A stretch of DNA of 64,000 nucleotides from Elymus sibiricus (taxonomy: Eukaryota; Streptophyta; Magnoliopsida; Poales; Poaceae). How positions within the stretch are numbered: position 1 is the stretch's first letter; each line of letters opens with the position of its first letter. Under the pieces are notes generated by a model. It did no database searches, had not been told where the DNA came from, and was given only the letters and a program-made list of their open reading frames with translations. Of the stretch, positions 11,219 to 23,239 are shown piece by piece. A program made the position numbers and the translations under genes. The DNA is taken from assembly GCA_039707655.1 (NCBI GenBank), contig CM077676.1, positions 240,020,866 through 240,084,865 of the forward strand, read 5' to 3'.

Positions 11219-12976
11219 ATATTTTACGCATCTTTAGAGCTCATTTGTTGCACATTATCTCCGTATATCAAGTTATACCATGTTCCATTGAGCCAACTAT
11301 ATGTCCATATGCAAGATTTCTAGTTTTTGTCCTTTTCACCGCGAGCATTCCATAATATTTATTCTTAGTTGGTTTTTATTACTTTCTATGTCTTTGTGTG
11401 TCTTGTAGGTGCAGCGGACTTAACAAGCACTAAGCACGATGAAAGGAGTTCAAACGGTGGACATCCAGGACCCAGACTTAGCCATTTCGAAGGTGGAAAA
11501 AGTCATTTTTCTAAAGTGCTCTAAATCAAGATCTAGAACAAGAAATGGATTAACGTCGTTCATACGAATTCAATGAGCCCAAGAACGTCAAATTCTGAGT
11601 TCGTATGAAGAAATGGCGACCGTTTTACCGAAGGGAGGCAGCAGAAGAAATCAGCACAAAAGACGGTGTTCCAACTTCCAAACGACCGTGTGCGGTCGTT
11701 TAAGCGCCCATATGGACTCCGGACAGCACCGAAAGTTGCCTCTCGTGACGGTATTCTTCATGGATTTCATCCCCATTTGTTCCCACGACTTCCTTGGCCT
11801 TCAAGTGATGATTTTGGAGAGGATTGGGCTCATCTAGAGCACTTGGATCAAAGGAGAGAAGCCACATCAAGGGAGGAGGCATAGGGAGAGCTCTTATATA
11901 TTCACCTTCAACCCTAGCCACCGACATCATATCTCATTCATCATCTCATCTCCAAGTCCAGCCACCATCCACCTCAAGAACACCATTGTTGCAAGCTTGA
12001 AGGAGACCGGAAGGGAGCCGCCATGGTGGGGCGCGGCCATGGGCCGCCGGCGCCACGCCACCGTCGTCACCATCGGCATACGCGCCGCCTCCATCATCAC
12101 CACCATCACCATACCTTCTTCCTCCTCCATCACGGTCTCCGTGATGGGTTGTAACAACTCTTGAACCCCCTTTATATGTGATGTTATTTGAGTAATTGTT
12201 GGCTATGGGTCGGTCGATTAGTAAGTGGTTATTTGATATGTGTTGTCTAATTATACGTGTTGCTTATTTACGTTTGGTAATTAGTGATGGGAGATGTCAT
12301 ATCCATTGGCGTAGTTGGAGACATCCTACTCCCCAGGCCACACATGAAGTATATAGATGGTTGTGGAAACCGACAGACCTGCGATGTGACAGGTGCAAAT
12401 ATCTTAAGGGGAACACGATTATTCTAGGAGCACGGTCGTCCATAGAACCTAATGTCTTCGTCCAGTCCTTAAACCACGAGGACCTTAATATCTTTGCATT
12501 AGTCGCCACAGGTATGGGACAAGAAGTAGGATGAATGAGTTCTCTCAATAGCGCATCTTGAGAGATAATGTTATGTGAGGGACCGCCTACCAGAAGTAGA
12601 CCACCGTATCCTATAATGTAGGTACTGACTTAGTCACCACGTGGCATAGTCGTAGAACCAAACCCCGAATGAGGCCGTACCTAGATGCCAGCAATCTCAT
12701 CTAAAACATCACATATTTCTCTTAGTTTATTTCTTCTACTTAGTTTAGTATTTATTTTCCGTTCTCTCTAGTGTAGTTTAATTCCTTGTTTTTACCATTC
12801 CCTAGCAACTTACTAAAGTGAGCTATTTTCAAACTCTGGTTTGGGTGTGAGCGTGGTTGTGTTAGTGACAACGCAGCTGCGGGGATTGTGGTTCCATCCT
12901 ATTCGCTTCCTGTGGGATCGACAGACCTTACTTATCACGAAATTGCTACATCGCCCTATGCACTTGCAGGACATCA
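11219..12976 (+). mobile_element. E1 3' LTR (1758 bp)
   Basis: Same start and end as 5153-6931. Retains the hairpin CGACCGTGTGCGGTCG around 11685-11700 that the 5' copy lacks. Followed by GCGAG, an imperfect match to the left flank GTGAG. Confidence 0.92.
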
Positions 12977-13687
12977 GCGAGCGGTTGTACCACTCCCTGG
13001 TGCTACCCTGGGGTTAGGGGAGGTACTTCCGCCGCCTGAGAGGCAACGGTAGTATCGCTCATAACCACCCGGTAGTACCGGCCGGCTGCACAGATCAGGA
13101 AAGGAGTGGTAGAACCGCCCCCTCCGAACCGGTTGTATTGCCGGGACGCTACAGCCGAGTGGCAGAGCGGTAGAACCGCCCTGACCACCAGTTGTACCGC
13201 CCGGTCATGGCCACCCTTGCCATGATCAACTTGTGTACATTTGGAATGAGATGTTTTGAGGAAAAGAGAAGGCTTGGGGTGGAGACATGACACTGAAATA
13301 TGGTGAAATAAACTCCAAGATTGCAAGAAGCAAACGATAAAGGCCAATACTTGGAGGTTACAAACACCTAGGACCTAAGAAATCTAGCACGAGCAAATAA
13401 GATCCAAAAAGGTGAACCAAACCCCTTCAAAGAGAAGAAGGGCGGTGGCTGGAGCCACCTATGTTTGAGTCAATTGGTATGGCACCGCGAAGATTTAACC
13501 TTGGGCCCATGACCAAAACTCATCTTTGAAGCACAAGTACCATCAATAATGGTTAATGTGAAAGACTTGAATTATTTAGGCATAATTGGGGGAGGGAGAG
13601 TTCATTGAGAGAAAAACACTCCCCCCTAAATCCATGCCTACATCTAGAACAAGATAACATGATGAATGTGGTGGGGTCTGCCTAGTC
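12977..13687 (-). other. C1 3' untranslated region, truncated
   Basis: Sequence downstream of the C1 polyprotein on the minus strand. It has GGGGGGAG-type purine runs (complement at 13619-13633) and, at 12980-13200, many GGTACTACCG/GCGGTTCTACCGC-like repeats also seen in the C1 5' LTR. Its outer part does not match the start of that LTR (58314), so I read it as 3' UTR; the 3' LTR is not seen in the window. Confidence 0.5.
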
Positions 13688-15299
13688 TCAAGCCACATTG
13701 CTCGAATCAATGATATTTAGCTCATGCCTTAACTCGCGAAATCTTGATTCATCCAATGGCTTCGTGAAAATATCCGCTAGTTGCTCTTGAGTGTTGACAT
13801 AAATAAGATCAATCTCTCCACGCTTGATATGACCCCGGATGAAATGATGACGAATCTCAATATGCTTCATCTTGCTATGTTGCACCGTATTGTAGGAGAT
13901 CTTGATTGCACTTTAATTGTCACATAGAAGATGCACTTTGTCACAAGTGACACCGTAATCCTTTAAAGTTTGCCTCATCCATAGCAATTGTGCACAACAA
14001 CTTGCGGCGACTACATACTCGGCCTCGGTGGTAGAGAGAGATACACAATTTTGCTTCTTCCAAGACCAACTCACCAAAGAGCGACCAAGGAATTGGCACC
14101 CTCCGGAAGTTGACTTCCTATCCACACGGTCTCCCGCCCAATCCGAGTCTGAATATCCCATGAGATCAAAACTTGCTCCTTTGGGGTACCATAAGCCAAA
14201 GTTTGGGGTATGAGCCAAATATCGAAAGATTCGCTTGACCGCCACATAGTGGCTTTCCTTAGGTGCGGCTTGAAACCTTGCACACATTCCCACACTCAAT
14301 ATGATATCCGGTCTAGATGCACAAAGGTAAAGCAAAGATCCAATCATGGAGCGATATACCTTTTGATCCACCACTTTACCATTGGGATCAATGTCAAGTT
14401 GGCACTTGGTTGGCATTGGAGTCTTGGCCGGCTTGACATCTTCCAACTTGAATCTCTTGAGCATGTCTTGGGTATATTTGGATTGGTTGATGAAGTTTCC
14501 TTCTCTTCTTTGCTTTACTTCGAACCCGAGAAAGAGCTTCAACTATCCCATCATAGACATCTCAAACTTCTCGGTCATGAGTGCGGCAAACTCATCATTG
14601 AAAGCTTTGTTAGGAGAACCAAAGATAATATAATCAACATATAGTTGGCATATGAACAAATCCCATTTAACCCTCTTAGTAAAAAGAGTGGGATCGATTT
14701 TCCCAATTTCAAACCCACAATCTTGCAACAACTCGGTAAGGTGCTCATACCATGCACGTGGGGCTTGTTTAAGGCCATAGAGTGCCTTATCGAGCTTGTA
14801 TACATGATTGGGGAACTTGGGATCCTCGAACCCCGGGGGTTGTTTGACATATACCAACTCATTAAGAGGACCATTAAGAAATGCACTCTTCACATCCATT
14901 CGTTGTAACTTGAAATCATGATGAGATGCATATGCAAGAAACATGCGAATAGATTCAAGGCGAGCAACGGGAGCAAAGGTTCCACTGTAGTCGATACCCT
15001 TGACTTGGGAGTAGCCTTGAGCTACCAATCTTGCCTTGTTTCGAATGACAACACCGTTCGCATCTTGTTTGTTCTCGAAGATCCATTTGGTTCCAATGAC
15101 ATTATGGTTCTCCTTTGGCCTTGGCACCAGTTGCCACACCTTGTTCCACTTGAAGTTGTTGAGTTCATCATGCATGGCTTCTAGCCAATCCGAGTCCTCG
15201 AGCGCCTCATGTACCTTTTGGGGTTCAATACAAGAAACAAACGCATGATGCTCACAAAAGTTTGTTAATTGTTTACGAGTAATTACCCCCTTTCTTAAG
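13688..15299 (-). pseudogene. C1 Copia reverse transcriptase and RNase H
   Basis: C-terminal part of a Copia polyprotein: the reverse transcriptase copies RNA to cDNA and the RNase H removes the template. Seen: the [10 protein letters not shown] start, [20 protein letters not shown], and PPGFEDP with [11 protein letters not shown]. RNase H shows SDWAGDRVDRKSTSGG and TEAEYVVAA, ending with EQLADIFTKPL. The catalytic YVDD reads YVDY (about 14635-14650), so the second aspartate is lost. Stops lie at 14543-14545 (between SMMG and LKLFLG) and 13913-13915 (in DN-SAIK). Reading continues upstream to 15299, where G1 is inserted; integrase resumes at 30253. Dead copy of SIRE/Maximus type. Confidence 0.92.
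15295..15299. other. G1 target-site duplication, left
   Basis: TTAAG, identical to 30248-30252, flanks the whole 15300-30247 unit and proves it inserted as one element into C1. Confidence 0.95.
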
Positions 15300-15475
15300 T
15301 GTCGGTGTAAAAACCGATAGACCTCGGGGTAGGGGGTCCTTAGCTGTGGACCTCGGATCGGTGGTAACAGAGACGAGGGAGACGATGTTTACCCAGGTTC
15401 GGGCCCTCTTGATGGAGGTAAAACCCTACGTCCTGCTTCTGTTTATATTGATGGTGATGTATCAAGTACAGAGTT
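15300..15475 (-). mobile_element. G1 3' LTR, truncated (176 of 491 bp)
   Basis: Matches the 3'-terminal 176 bp of the G1 5' LTR (its outer end TGTCGGTG on the plus strand). It then jumps at GAGTT (15471-15475) straight into internal sequence homologous to G0 1776 and below. The TATA box, U3 and polypurine tract are therefore missing. Confidence 0.93.
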
Positions 15476-15648
15476 TATCGGCACCGTAAGGGGGGCTTTT
15501 GGCCTTTCATAGGCATATAAGATCAAAAAGATGGACAGCGCAATCGACCACGCTCCCATTCTTCCCCTCTACTACTTCTTCTAGCTCCAGCGCTCAGATC
15601 CATCCTGCCCACCTTTCCCTTTAGCGAGTCCAACCTCCACCACCAGCC
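15476..15648 (+). promoter_or_regulatory. Candidate promoter and leader of the G1 antisense gene
   Basis: Between the truncated LTR and the antisense ATG. A TATA-like ATATAAGA near 15518-15526, about 125 bp before the ATG, has a counterpart in G0 (TTATAAGA). A pyrimidine-rich leader follows and the ATG context is CCAGCCATGG. Promoter activity is inferred only. Confidence 0.4.
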
Positions 15649-16522
15649 ATGGCCGATACCCTCAAGGGGCACTGGGGCGGCTCCGTAGTGATGGCCGCAG
15701 CCATCTCGGAGCTGCGCGATGCGGGGTACCTGAGCCCCGCAACCGTCGCTCGCGCTCCGGCGGCTGGCCAGCTGGTGCCTACTCCCAACGCCGGGGAGCG
15801 GGTAGTTTTCGTCCCCCACCTTATCTGAGGCCTGGGGTTCCCGCTGCACCCTTTCGTGCGCGGGGTAATGTTCTACAATGGGCTGGACTTCCACCACATG
15901 GCCCCCAACTCCGTTCTCCACCTCGCCGCCTTTATCACAATCTGTGAGGCCTTCCTCCACTGTGAGCCACACTTCGGCTTGTGGCTGAAGCTCTTCGGGA
16001 TCAAACCGAAGTCGAGCGGCTTGGATCTCGTGGAGTGCGGAGGGGCCATGATCAGCAAAAACCAGGGGGCCACCTGGTTCAAGGGCACCTTCATCGAAAT
16101 GGTGAAGGAATGGCAGAGAGAGTGGTTTTACATCACCGAGCCACTTGCCCCCGGTCAAACCGAGGTCCCGGCCTTCTCAGCCGGGCCTCCCAAGAAGCTC
16201 AAGTCCTGGAAGCAGAAGGGCGTCGCCTGGGGGAAGCCAGAAGAGGTGGAGACCCTGATCAACAGGATCTTGTGGTGGTCCACCACGGGGAAGGTTGAGC
16301 TAGCCCACGTCATCAACGTCATGCTCAACCGCCACATACTCCCTCTCCAAATTCGGGCTACCCCGATGTGGGCACAGAAGCCCGAGGACATCGACATCAT
16401 CACCTCCTTCTTCCGCTCCACCTTGGCCGCCATGTGGACGAGGCTCATGAAGCTGGCCAAGGACAAGATCCCCAAGGAAGGGGAGGACCGCGGCCTCGAA
16501 CACGGCTATGAGGGCCCCCCTG

Positions 16523-16614
16523 GTGAGTGATTCCGCCCTCCCATCATTGTTTTTTTTGTCCATCGTGCTGAGGAGTAGTATGTTGCTTGAATCAGCGTGT
16601 TTGATGTTTTGCAG
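16523..16614 (+). other. Intron 1 of G1 antisense gene
   Basis: GTGAGTGATTCC to GATGTTTTGCAG. Removal joins two frames smoothly (EGPP to EVAGLGTRG). The G0 copy has the same 92 bp intron in the same place. Confidence 0.8.
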
Positions 16615-17596
16615 AAGTGGCTGGCCTGGGTACAAGGGGTGCGATACCCGGCCCCACTGCCAGAGGAGCCTCAGACTCCCCTGCTCTCGGCGCTCCTGGC
16701 CGAGGAGCCGCACGTGGTGGCCCCCAAAGGGACGAAGTCCTAGAGGGGGACGTCAAGTGCTCGGACTCGGGGGACTTCGGTCAACTGGTCCGAAGAGACC
16801 CACACCTCCGCCGCTCAAGACGGCGACGCAGAGAAGGGCGAGGAGGAGGAGGTCCGCCCCCCCCCCCGAAGGGGAAGAGGTCGGCGTTAGACGACGCCGA
16901 CGTAGGCATGCCGCCGAAGGTCCCAAAGAGACCGAGGCGAACCTCGTCCGGGGTTGGCAACAAGTCATCGGGGAGGGCCGAACTCTCCGGTGACTCAGAA
17001 GAAGACCTCCTCACTGTGGGGACGAAGAAGCCGGCGCCCCGAGGGTACGCCATTATCTTTATATCCCATCTTTTTCAATCTGACAAGTCATTTTATTGAC
17101 AAGGGAAATCTTACCGAAGCGACCTTTTTTCTCATGCAGTCCGCCGAGGGTAATCCCCAGTGGTTCCTCGAGCGGGTTGCCATCCGCCAGCGAGACTCCA
17201 GAGCCAGCCGCTCCTTCCCCGACGCATGACGGGCTGGGGAAGGCAACATCCACCTTGGTCCCCGATGTCAACACAGCGGGGACCAACGAGGTGGCGATCA
17301 TGGCCGAGGTCGATACCTTGGCCCAACAAGACCCGGGGAAGGAGCACCCCGTGGCCATCGAAGAAGGGCCAGTCACCGGCCCAGCCGGCGTCTACCTCGG
17401 CTCCGCCGCTCCAGGTGGAGGCTGCCCGGTTGGATGCATCCGAGGTCATCCCTCCTCCCCAGCCAACTGCCCAGGGACGGGCTGGCGCGGGGTGGACCGA
17501 GGAGATGGAGGACGCACTGAAGGGCTCCACCATCAAGGAGGAGCACCGTGCTTTAATAGGCACGGCGCTGCAAGGCTACCGGTCCACAGGGGCCAG

Positions 17597-18283
17597 TGTC
17601 GTGGTTTTGTCACGGCAGATGTCCTCGTGAAAGAACTTAGTGGTGAGGCCATCGCAACTAGGTGGAAGCTTGAAGGGGTTGGTCGGAATCGAGAGACGCG
17701 AGTTTTACCTTGGTTCGGCCCCTCACGGTGGAGGTAAAAGCCTACATCCTGCTTGATTGCTATTGATGATGATCTCGTTTACAAGGGTGCTGTTTCGCTA
17801 CCTCTATCTTGAGAGCTAGTTTTTCTGTCTCTCCTGACTTGTCCCTCTTGGGGTGCCTTGCCCCTCCTTATATAAGTTGAAGGGGCCGGCTTACATGTAG
17901 AGTCCTAGTAGGATTAGGACTGGTCTATTTTCTATTACAAGTTGGATACTAGTCCGGGACTTGCTTTCCTTTGTCAGGTCTTGCTTTCCTCTTCTTGGTC
18001 CTCCTCTACGAGCTGGCCCATTGGGCTCCCCTTAAGCCGGCCTCCTGCCGGGTCTCGCCCTGGGCCCTTGGTCTCTCCTATTCATCGTCTTCCTTAAGTA
18101 AAGGAGAACTCACTGCGTCCTTAGGTAGGCCGCCGCCTCAAGTACTGGGCTATGAGCCGGCCCACTTTATGAGTCGCCCTGACGGGCCTTTGACATCTTT
18201 ATCGTCGCTGCTACTCTCCAGGGTGCCACTGGATAAACCGGCCCTGAACGGGCGGGTCATATCGTGGGGTTATATCCCTAACA
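17597..18283 (-). mobile_element. L1 3' LTR (687 bp)
   Basis: Plus-strand ends TGTCGTGGTTTTGTCACG and TATATCCCTAACA. Near-identical to 23240-23926. In the sense (minus) direction it starts TGTTAGGGATATAACCC. The complement of CTGGGGGCTAA at 18284-18294 directly precedes it and is the probable polypurine tract. Flanks are GCCAG (17592-17596) and GCCGG (23927-23931), a four-of-five target-site duplication. Confidence 0.93.
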
Positions 18284-18901
18284 TTAGCCCCCAGTTTAAT
18301 TTGGATTTATCCATGTTAAACTTATCCTGAAAAATAAAACAAGAACAAATTTAACAGGTTGTGTGCCGGGTCGATGGTCCTTCTGAGCCGGTATCTGTTC
18401 ATCCTTCAGTCCTTGTCATTTGCTTCTGTGAAAACACCCGCCCGAGTCAATCTTTGCCGGGTTATTCAATGGAATCCTTCCTGAAAAGTCTGGGTCTCTT
18501 CGTTATATCAATGGGCCAGCTTCAAAATCAACTTGCTGGTTTTATGCAGAAAAATATTGGGGAAAAAATAATCCATTTGAGTTGATTTCCAAAGCTCTGA
18601 CTTGACAAAAATATTGGGCTTAAGATATGGTTCTGATGTTGAACTGGCTTTGAATACTCCGGCTTGACAAAAATATTGGATTTAAGATATTCATCTTATG
18701 TTTAGCCGGCCTGAGGACATAGAGATTGTCGAGTTGCGATTGTCGAATTTGCCGGGTTATAAAGATTGATGATACCGGGTCATGATTGTTCTTCCTGGGT
18801 TCTTCAGGCCAAGTCCTTATAGGACTGATCCTCCCAGGCCGATTCTTTTCCAACCCAGGTCAATCTGAATTTTCTTTCAACTCCAATATATATATCAACT
18901 A

Positions 18902-20010
18902 TAGCCCCCAAGCTCCAAGTTTATCACCTTGTGATGAATTGGTGCTTGCTTTTGTAAATATTATTGCGTCGGCTTTCCGGGCCTTTCTATGAACAGCTTG
19001 GAAAAGATAAACTTTGCAAATTTCTCCACTAAGAATATGATACCTGGTTTGCTCAAAACTGAGAACTTGAAGGTGTACCTCCCTTATATCCATATTACCT
19101 GTAGCCCCCAAGTCTTAAGAGGGGAACGTAGTGATAGCTTAAGACTTTCTTCAATATAAATGTTGCAACTTTGAAGAAATCCGGGTTGTTCATCTGAGTC
19201 ACCAGTTATAAACTGAATGTTTTGCATTGCACATGTGTAGCCCCCAAGGGCCGGCTCATCAGTATGTGATGGGCCGGGTCTTCAATTTGGACCTTATGAT
19301 CTGTTTAAAGAACTGAACGTTGTAGCCCCTCAAGTGCCGGGTTGTCTTGCCCGCAGCAACCTGGGACTTGAACTTTAGCTTTTGATGTTTGTAGATGTAT
19401 AGCTGTAAATAATGTAGCCCCCAAGGGCCGGATTAGCTCTCCTCATCAATCTGGAACTTGAACTATCTGTAGAGTCAATGACTGTAGCCCCCAAGGGCCG
19501 GGTTACTATTAATAGTGAGCCGGGTCTTCAATGAAGGTACTTTTAAAATGACAATGCATTAGCCCCCAAGTACCGTGGTGCATGCTTGCAGAGACATGGG
19601 ACTTGATGTTTTGTAGATCAAAATTGGCTGATGTAGCCCCCAGGTGCCGGGTCATGTGCCTGCGGCGACTTCGGGACTTCAGAAACTTGAACAATGTAGC
19701 CCCCAAGTGCCGGGTCGTGTGCCTGCGGCGACTCGGGACTAAATAATAGACTTGAATATGGTATCCCCCAAGTGCCGGGTCGATCGCCTACGGTGGCTCG
19801 GGACTTCCTTTATCTTTGTAATTTTTTTGAACTGAGTATTAGCCCCCAAATGTCATGGTACATGCTTGCAGCGACATGGGACTTTCATACTGAATGTATT
19901 CTTGATTTGAATAATGTAGCCCCCAAGTGCCAGGTCGAATTGCCTGCGGCGACTCGGGACTATTCCTTCCACTGTAGAATGTATTCAGATCCACTGTAGC
20001 CTCCAAGAAC
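18902..20010 (-). repeat. L1 array of 13 polypurine-like units
   Basis: The plus-strand word (G)TAGCCCCCAAG recurs at about 18902, 19101, 19238, 19322, 19414, 19484, 19559, 19633, 19696, 19761, 19839, 19916 and 19996. Spacing in the core is 62-90 bp, and many units continue with TGCCGGGTCG and GCGACTCGGGACT. In the sense direction the word is CTTGGGGGCTAC, nearly the same as the polypurine tract abutting the 3' LTR. Confidence 0.9.
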
Positions 20011-23000
20011 CGGGTTGTCTGGCCGCATAGTATACTCTTTTGCATTATCAACTCACCAAATAAATCTTGGTGACCCGGCAAGTGACAACCCGGCGGCAAT
20101 TGACGCAGAAGGAGAACAAACCAATGTTAATCCGGCAGATCCAGCTGCCGGGTCTCAACCATCAATCACTCTGCAAGCTTGAATTTGCTGTGAAAAACTT
20201 TGATAGAAAATAGCCCAATCGTGGCTTGTAATAGTTTTTGAGCGTGAAACTGCATAATCTGCCAATGCCATCAAGCACTTTAATATTTTGCCTGTGAACT
20301 GATGATGCTTTTGCGATGAAAGAAATCTTTGGCCGTGGTTGCCGTGCAACCCGGCAAATATGTGCGAAAAAATTCATAAGTGTTGTAGTCTTCTACAAAG
20401 CACATGTTGAATAACCCAAAACCCGGTCAATTAAATGACCAGGTATTATATGTGACCCGGCTGGATTTGTAACCCTGGAATTTTAGAAGAATTGATATCT
20501 CAATCATTTAATACTGGTTATGAGAAACCATGATGAAGACCCGGCTCTCAATTGTAAGCCGGTTTTATAGATGTGGTAAATATGTACCTGCAATTGTTTC
20601 AAAATCGGCAGTGATAGCCATGTTATTTGAGACTGGTTTTGATAAACCATATAAGACCCGGCCATTTTGGCTATCAAAGATTTGTTTGTTCCTGCAGAGT
20701 TAGAATGTAACCCGGTTTTAAAACCGGCTTCTGCGACATAAACAAATATAGACATGTATATATGATGCATTATATGATGATGAAATGTATGATGATGTAT
20801 GTGTATGATAAACACTTGAAGTGGTGCGGTGGTGAGCTAACCCGCCAATCTGCTGGAAGTGTAAAAAATTGCATCTGCATTGTTAATGAGAGGCCGTTTG
20901 TCCAAGCATTCTGTCATAGAAATACAACCCGACAATTCTGAGCCAGTAGAAGTATAATTCGTAGTGCCATAAGATGTGGCGACTCATGATTGATATCACC
21001 ATAATCCTGAGAAATAAGCTGGTGTTTTTATAACCTGGCGACTCGTGGTCAACAGTGTGATCAAAGAGGGCCTGTAAAAACAGATAAAACCACAAGTATA
21101 TGATAAGCCGGCTTTCGAGGCACGACATTATAGACCGGCTTTCGAGGCTCGAGTCTTGCTTCAAGGAAGCTGGCGTGATAGCCCATGATTTATCCTCGCT
21201 CTCTGTAAGCCGGCTCTCACGTGACTTAAACCGATGTTTTAACCAAGACAAGTTCAGGGTCATAAAATGATTGACTTGTCAAGAGTACACCGGGTCACCT
21301 AATCGGAGTAGCATCAAGCAGACAGGCAGGTTTAACCATGATAGTGTGGCATTATTTGCCGGGTCAAGAGGGTGAGATAGCTAAACTCGGTGAGTTGGAA
21401 GCCCCCAAGTAACCATATGATCATGGAAAAGCTCAGCATAGGATATACAGGAGACAATGCTACTACTGCAAAACATCTGGGGTCCAGATAAGCCGGCTTT
21501 ATTCCATTGATCATTATAGAGCAAGATACCCATGTTTAGACAGCGCATCATGGCAACTAGTCTTCTTTGGTAACCTTTCTTTTCGCCAATATGGCAGGGT
21601 ACCCATGTTTGAACTGCGCATCATGGCAACTAGTCCTCTTTGGCAACCTTTCTTTTCGCCAATATAGCAGCAGTCCCCAGGACCGGGTTGCCTTCCTCGC
21701 AATGACCCGAGGTTCTTGAATTTGTGAAGCCGGCCAAATCTGCTGGCCAATTTAAGACGACTCGAGGAGTCGGCTTGAGATTCATCATACTTGGCTGTGG
21801 CATAAGCCGGCGTAGAGTTGACGGCCGAAAGATGAAATGTATTGAAGCCAGAGGTGTGTGGCAAGTTGATGATCTTCGCAATGCTCGTTGTATGCCCTCG
21901 GAGGCTGATAATAGGTATATATTTTTTTTCGCTCCAGCTTGTTGGAGTAGACCAGGCTGCAGGGACGGCGACCCGTGCGCGTCCGTTAAGCTGCTCGCAC
22001 GGGAAGGCGTGGCCCTGGCATGTTTATGTAGTCCAGACCGCGGGGGCGGCGGCTTGCGTGTGTCCGTTGGGCAGTTTAGGTGAGCAGGCGCGGCCCTGGT
22101 GTGTTGATGAAGTCGTGGGAGTCGACCGTGGCATTGGAAACCGCGGACGCACAAGTCGGCTGCAGCATTGTAAGCCGGCGGGAGCACGCGAGTCGGACGC
22201 GGCATTGTAAGCCGATGCGGACGCGCGAGTCGGCTGTGGCGTGTTGATGTAATCTGGACCACGGGGGCGGCGGTTTGCATGCGTGTCCATCAAGCAGTGT
22301 GGCATGGATGAATGTCAATGTAGAATGATACCGGCACGCGCTCCGTATCCACGATATAACGCTACTTATATAATGGATAATCGTCCTGCGTAAAAAATAT
22401 TACATGCCAGGATAATTGTTCTCGGATGAATACATGGTGATAAAATATATAAGAACGATATCACCTCATGTTTTGTTGGCCGAACGCGGATGCTGGATAA
22501 TGTTGGACGTAGTCTGATACGACCCCAAATATATTTTATGTAAACAAGGCTGACGAGCGAGGCTTTCCATGGGCATCAACCCATATGATGCTTTGTTCTG
22601 CTTTGACCCCTCTCTTTTTTCTTGTTGTACGCATCAGCGAGGCGAGGCCACACCGGTAGGGGCGCGTCAGTGAGGCGGGCGGCTCGAGAACGACTCGCAG
22701 GTCGGCGAGGCGGAGATGGAGGCGGAGACCGACGGAGGCATATGTCTATGTGGATCGTTTGGGACGCCGCCACACCCGATTTCTAGGCTAGATCAAACGA
22801 GATTGCTTGGTACGTGGACGTCGCCGCAAAAAATTTCTCCGGATTCCCATCTGACTCGGTGAACCAGTGCTGAACGCAACGGAGACTTTTAACCATGCTG
22901 GCTTCGGCGAGTTACATATCTGGACTTTACGCGTCGGCGAAATAGGCAAGCAGCAGAAAACGACGTTCTCGGCGACTTGTGATTTGACCGCTCGCTCAGA

Positions 23001-23220
23001 CGAACGGCGGTTTGACTTCTCTTGAACTCAAATATTGTACTGCCAAATCCAAAGTTGACCAGCGAATTTAATTAACCCGGCTGCGGCTCTGCCCAAGGTT
23101 GTCCCGTGCCGGATTACCCTGCGTGACCGTTCCGTGCCGGTTCTTCTTTATCCAACAAAACACGAGCTTCTTGATCCCTGAGAGATCTCCCTCCAAGAAC
23201 ACAACACCATCGTGCGAAAG

Positions 23221-23237
23221 CCCCACGGTGGGCGCCA
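23221..23237 (-). other. L1 primer-binding site
   Basis: On the minus strand, TGGCGCCCACCGTGGGG, 2 bp inside the right LTR. It sets minus-strand sense for L1. Confidence 0.8.
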
Positions 23238-23239
23238 AT

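Larger units (their letters stand above)
18284..23239 (-). mobile_element. L1 internal domain, no coding capacity (LARD-like)
   Basis: 4956 bp between two 687 bp LTRs with no gag, protease, RT or integrase in any frame that I can recognise, so it resembles a large retrotransposon derivative. The sense is minus, from the primer-binding site beside the right LTR and the G-rich tract beside the left LTR. It is rich in CCGGGT/ACCCGG words. It holds an array of polypurine-like units (18902-20010) and near-duplicate blocks around 21520-21660 (CGCATCATGGCAACTAGTC twice). The region 21940-22320 has several GTGTTGATG and GTCGGCTG-type repeats. It is inserted in exon 3 of the G1 antisense gene. Confidence 0.85.

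Noticed and set aside
15523..16158. Minus-strand 211-residue frame opposite the G1 antisense gene.
   Set aside because: Complement of the Transposase_28-like exon, which is the conserved frame in both G0 and G1.
21630..22320. Long minus-strand frame (about 216 residues) in L1.
   Set aside because: Product of GC-rich imperfect repeats (ACGTGTTGATG and GTCGGCTG types); no domain, and overlapping frames of equal length exist on both strands.
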